A stretch of 5,662 nt of DNA from an uncultured beta proteobacterium. GTDB taxonomy: Bacteria; Pseudomonadota; Gammaproteobacteria; Burkholderiales; Burkholderiaceae_C. Shown one piece after another: positions 5,395 to 5,662 of this stretch. Both the position numbers and the translations under genes were made by a program. Below the pieces are notes generated by a model. The model was given only the letters and a program-made list of their open reading frames with translations. It ran no database searches and was not told where the DNA came from. The DNA lies in assembly GCA_903914985.1 (NCBI GenBank), contig CAIWRE010000038.1:1-5662 (forward strand), read 5' to 3'. Each line of letters begins with the position of its first letter. The first letter of the stretch is position 1.

Positions 5395-5662
5395 ATGGCT
5401 GAAATGAAAGAAATCTCTCCCAACGCGCCTGCGGGCGCCAAGCTGCTGAACTGGGTCGACAACCGCTTTCCCTTGAGCAAGCTGTACAACGACCATTTGG
5501 GTCAGTACTACGCCCCCAAGAACTTTAACTTTTTCTACATCTTCGGCGGCCTGTCGATGCTGGTGCTGGTGATTCAGATTCTCACCGGCATTTTCCTGGT
5601 GATGCATTACAAGCCCGATGCTGCATTGGCGTTTGGCTCGGTCGAATACATCATGCGCGATG
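5395..5662 (+). CDS. petB: Cytochrome b subunit of the bc1 complex (5' part, runs off the window)
   Basis: Cytochrome b carries two b-type hemes and both quinone sites of the bc1 complex in the inner membrane. Only the first 89 codons are present, and the frame is open to the window edge. The visible part has a cytoplasmic N-terminal region with the conserved WVDNRFPLSKL (20-30), the YYAPKNFNFFYIFG segment entering the first membrane helix (about 46-69), QILTGIFLVMHYKP (61-74) and AFGSVEYIMRD (79-89), all standard for bacterial cytochrome b. The heme-ligating histidines would lie beyond the edge. The ATG at 5395 has GGAG six bases upstream (5385-5388) and lies 21 bp after petA, so the two are co-transcribed. 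petC (cytochrome c1) is expected next. Confidence 0.97.
   Translation, partial: MAEMKEISPNAPAGAKLLNWVDNRFPLSKLYNDHLGQYYAPKNFNFFYIFGGLSMLVLVIQILTGIFLVMHYKPDAALAFGSVEYIMRD

Noticed and set aside
4483..5607. 374-codon open frame on the minus strand across pdxA, petA and petB
   Set aside because: It is antisense to three well-conserved genes and crosses their junctions. The predicted protein shows no domain and is rich in His, Gln and Arg, as expected for a shadow frame.
1..5662. Mobile element, CRISPR array, tRNA/rRNA gene or toxin-antitoxin pair
   Set aside because: Coding is nearly continuous with housekeeping genes. No direct-repeat arrays, transposase-like frames, terminal inverted repeats or cloverleaf sequence were seen.

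Overview
This window looks like a chromosomal housekeeping segment of a betaproteobacterium, most probably a member of the Comamonadaceae (a Rhodoferax/Polaromonas-like relative). The evidence is gene order (tatA-tatB-tatC, then an oppositely oriented trypsin-like protease, a NIF3-family protein and the cytochrome bc1 operon), a TatB with a very basic C-terminal tail, and a Rieske protein whose sequence style is betaproteobacterial. The DNA is moderately GC-rich with strong third-position G/C bias, which accounts for the many long antisense open frames. The assignment to a genus is inference.

Layout: 1-46 is leader DNA ending in the tatA ribosome binding site. 47-1573 is a compact tatABC operon on the + strand encoding the twin-arginine translocase. 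1587-2729 on the - strand is a membrane-anchored, single-PDZ serine protease of the DegS/DegQ (HtrA) type, convergent with tatC with only 13 bp between them. 2730-2822 is a short divergent intergenic region with a plausible -10 element for the protease. 2823-3608 (+) is a NIF3/YbgI-type dinuclear metal protein, followed at 3640-4737 by a PdxA-family dehydrogenase. 4759-5373 is petA (Rieske iron-sulfur protein) and 5395 to the window edge is the first 89 codons of petB (cytochrome b). A candidate pet promoter lies inside the last codons of the PdxA-family gene.

How the genes work together: TatABC exports folded proteins across the inner membrane. The Rieske subunit, encoded about 3 kb downstream, is in other bacteria a Tat client, because its 2Fe-2S cluster is inserted in the cytoplasm; here its signal reads Lys-Arg instead of Arg-Arg. 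The protease is a periplasm-facing quality-control enzyme. The NIF3 and PdxA-family genes are probably co-transcribed but have no obvious link to the bc1 complex.

I found no mobile element, CRISPR array, RNA gene or clearly novel system. The observations most worth checking are the atypical PdxA paralogue, the Lys-Arg Tat signal, the Tyr-to-Phe change in the Rieske cluster motif and the basic TatB tail.
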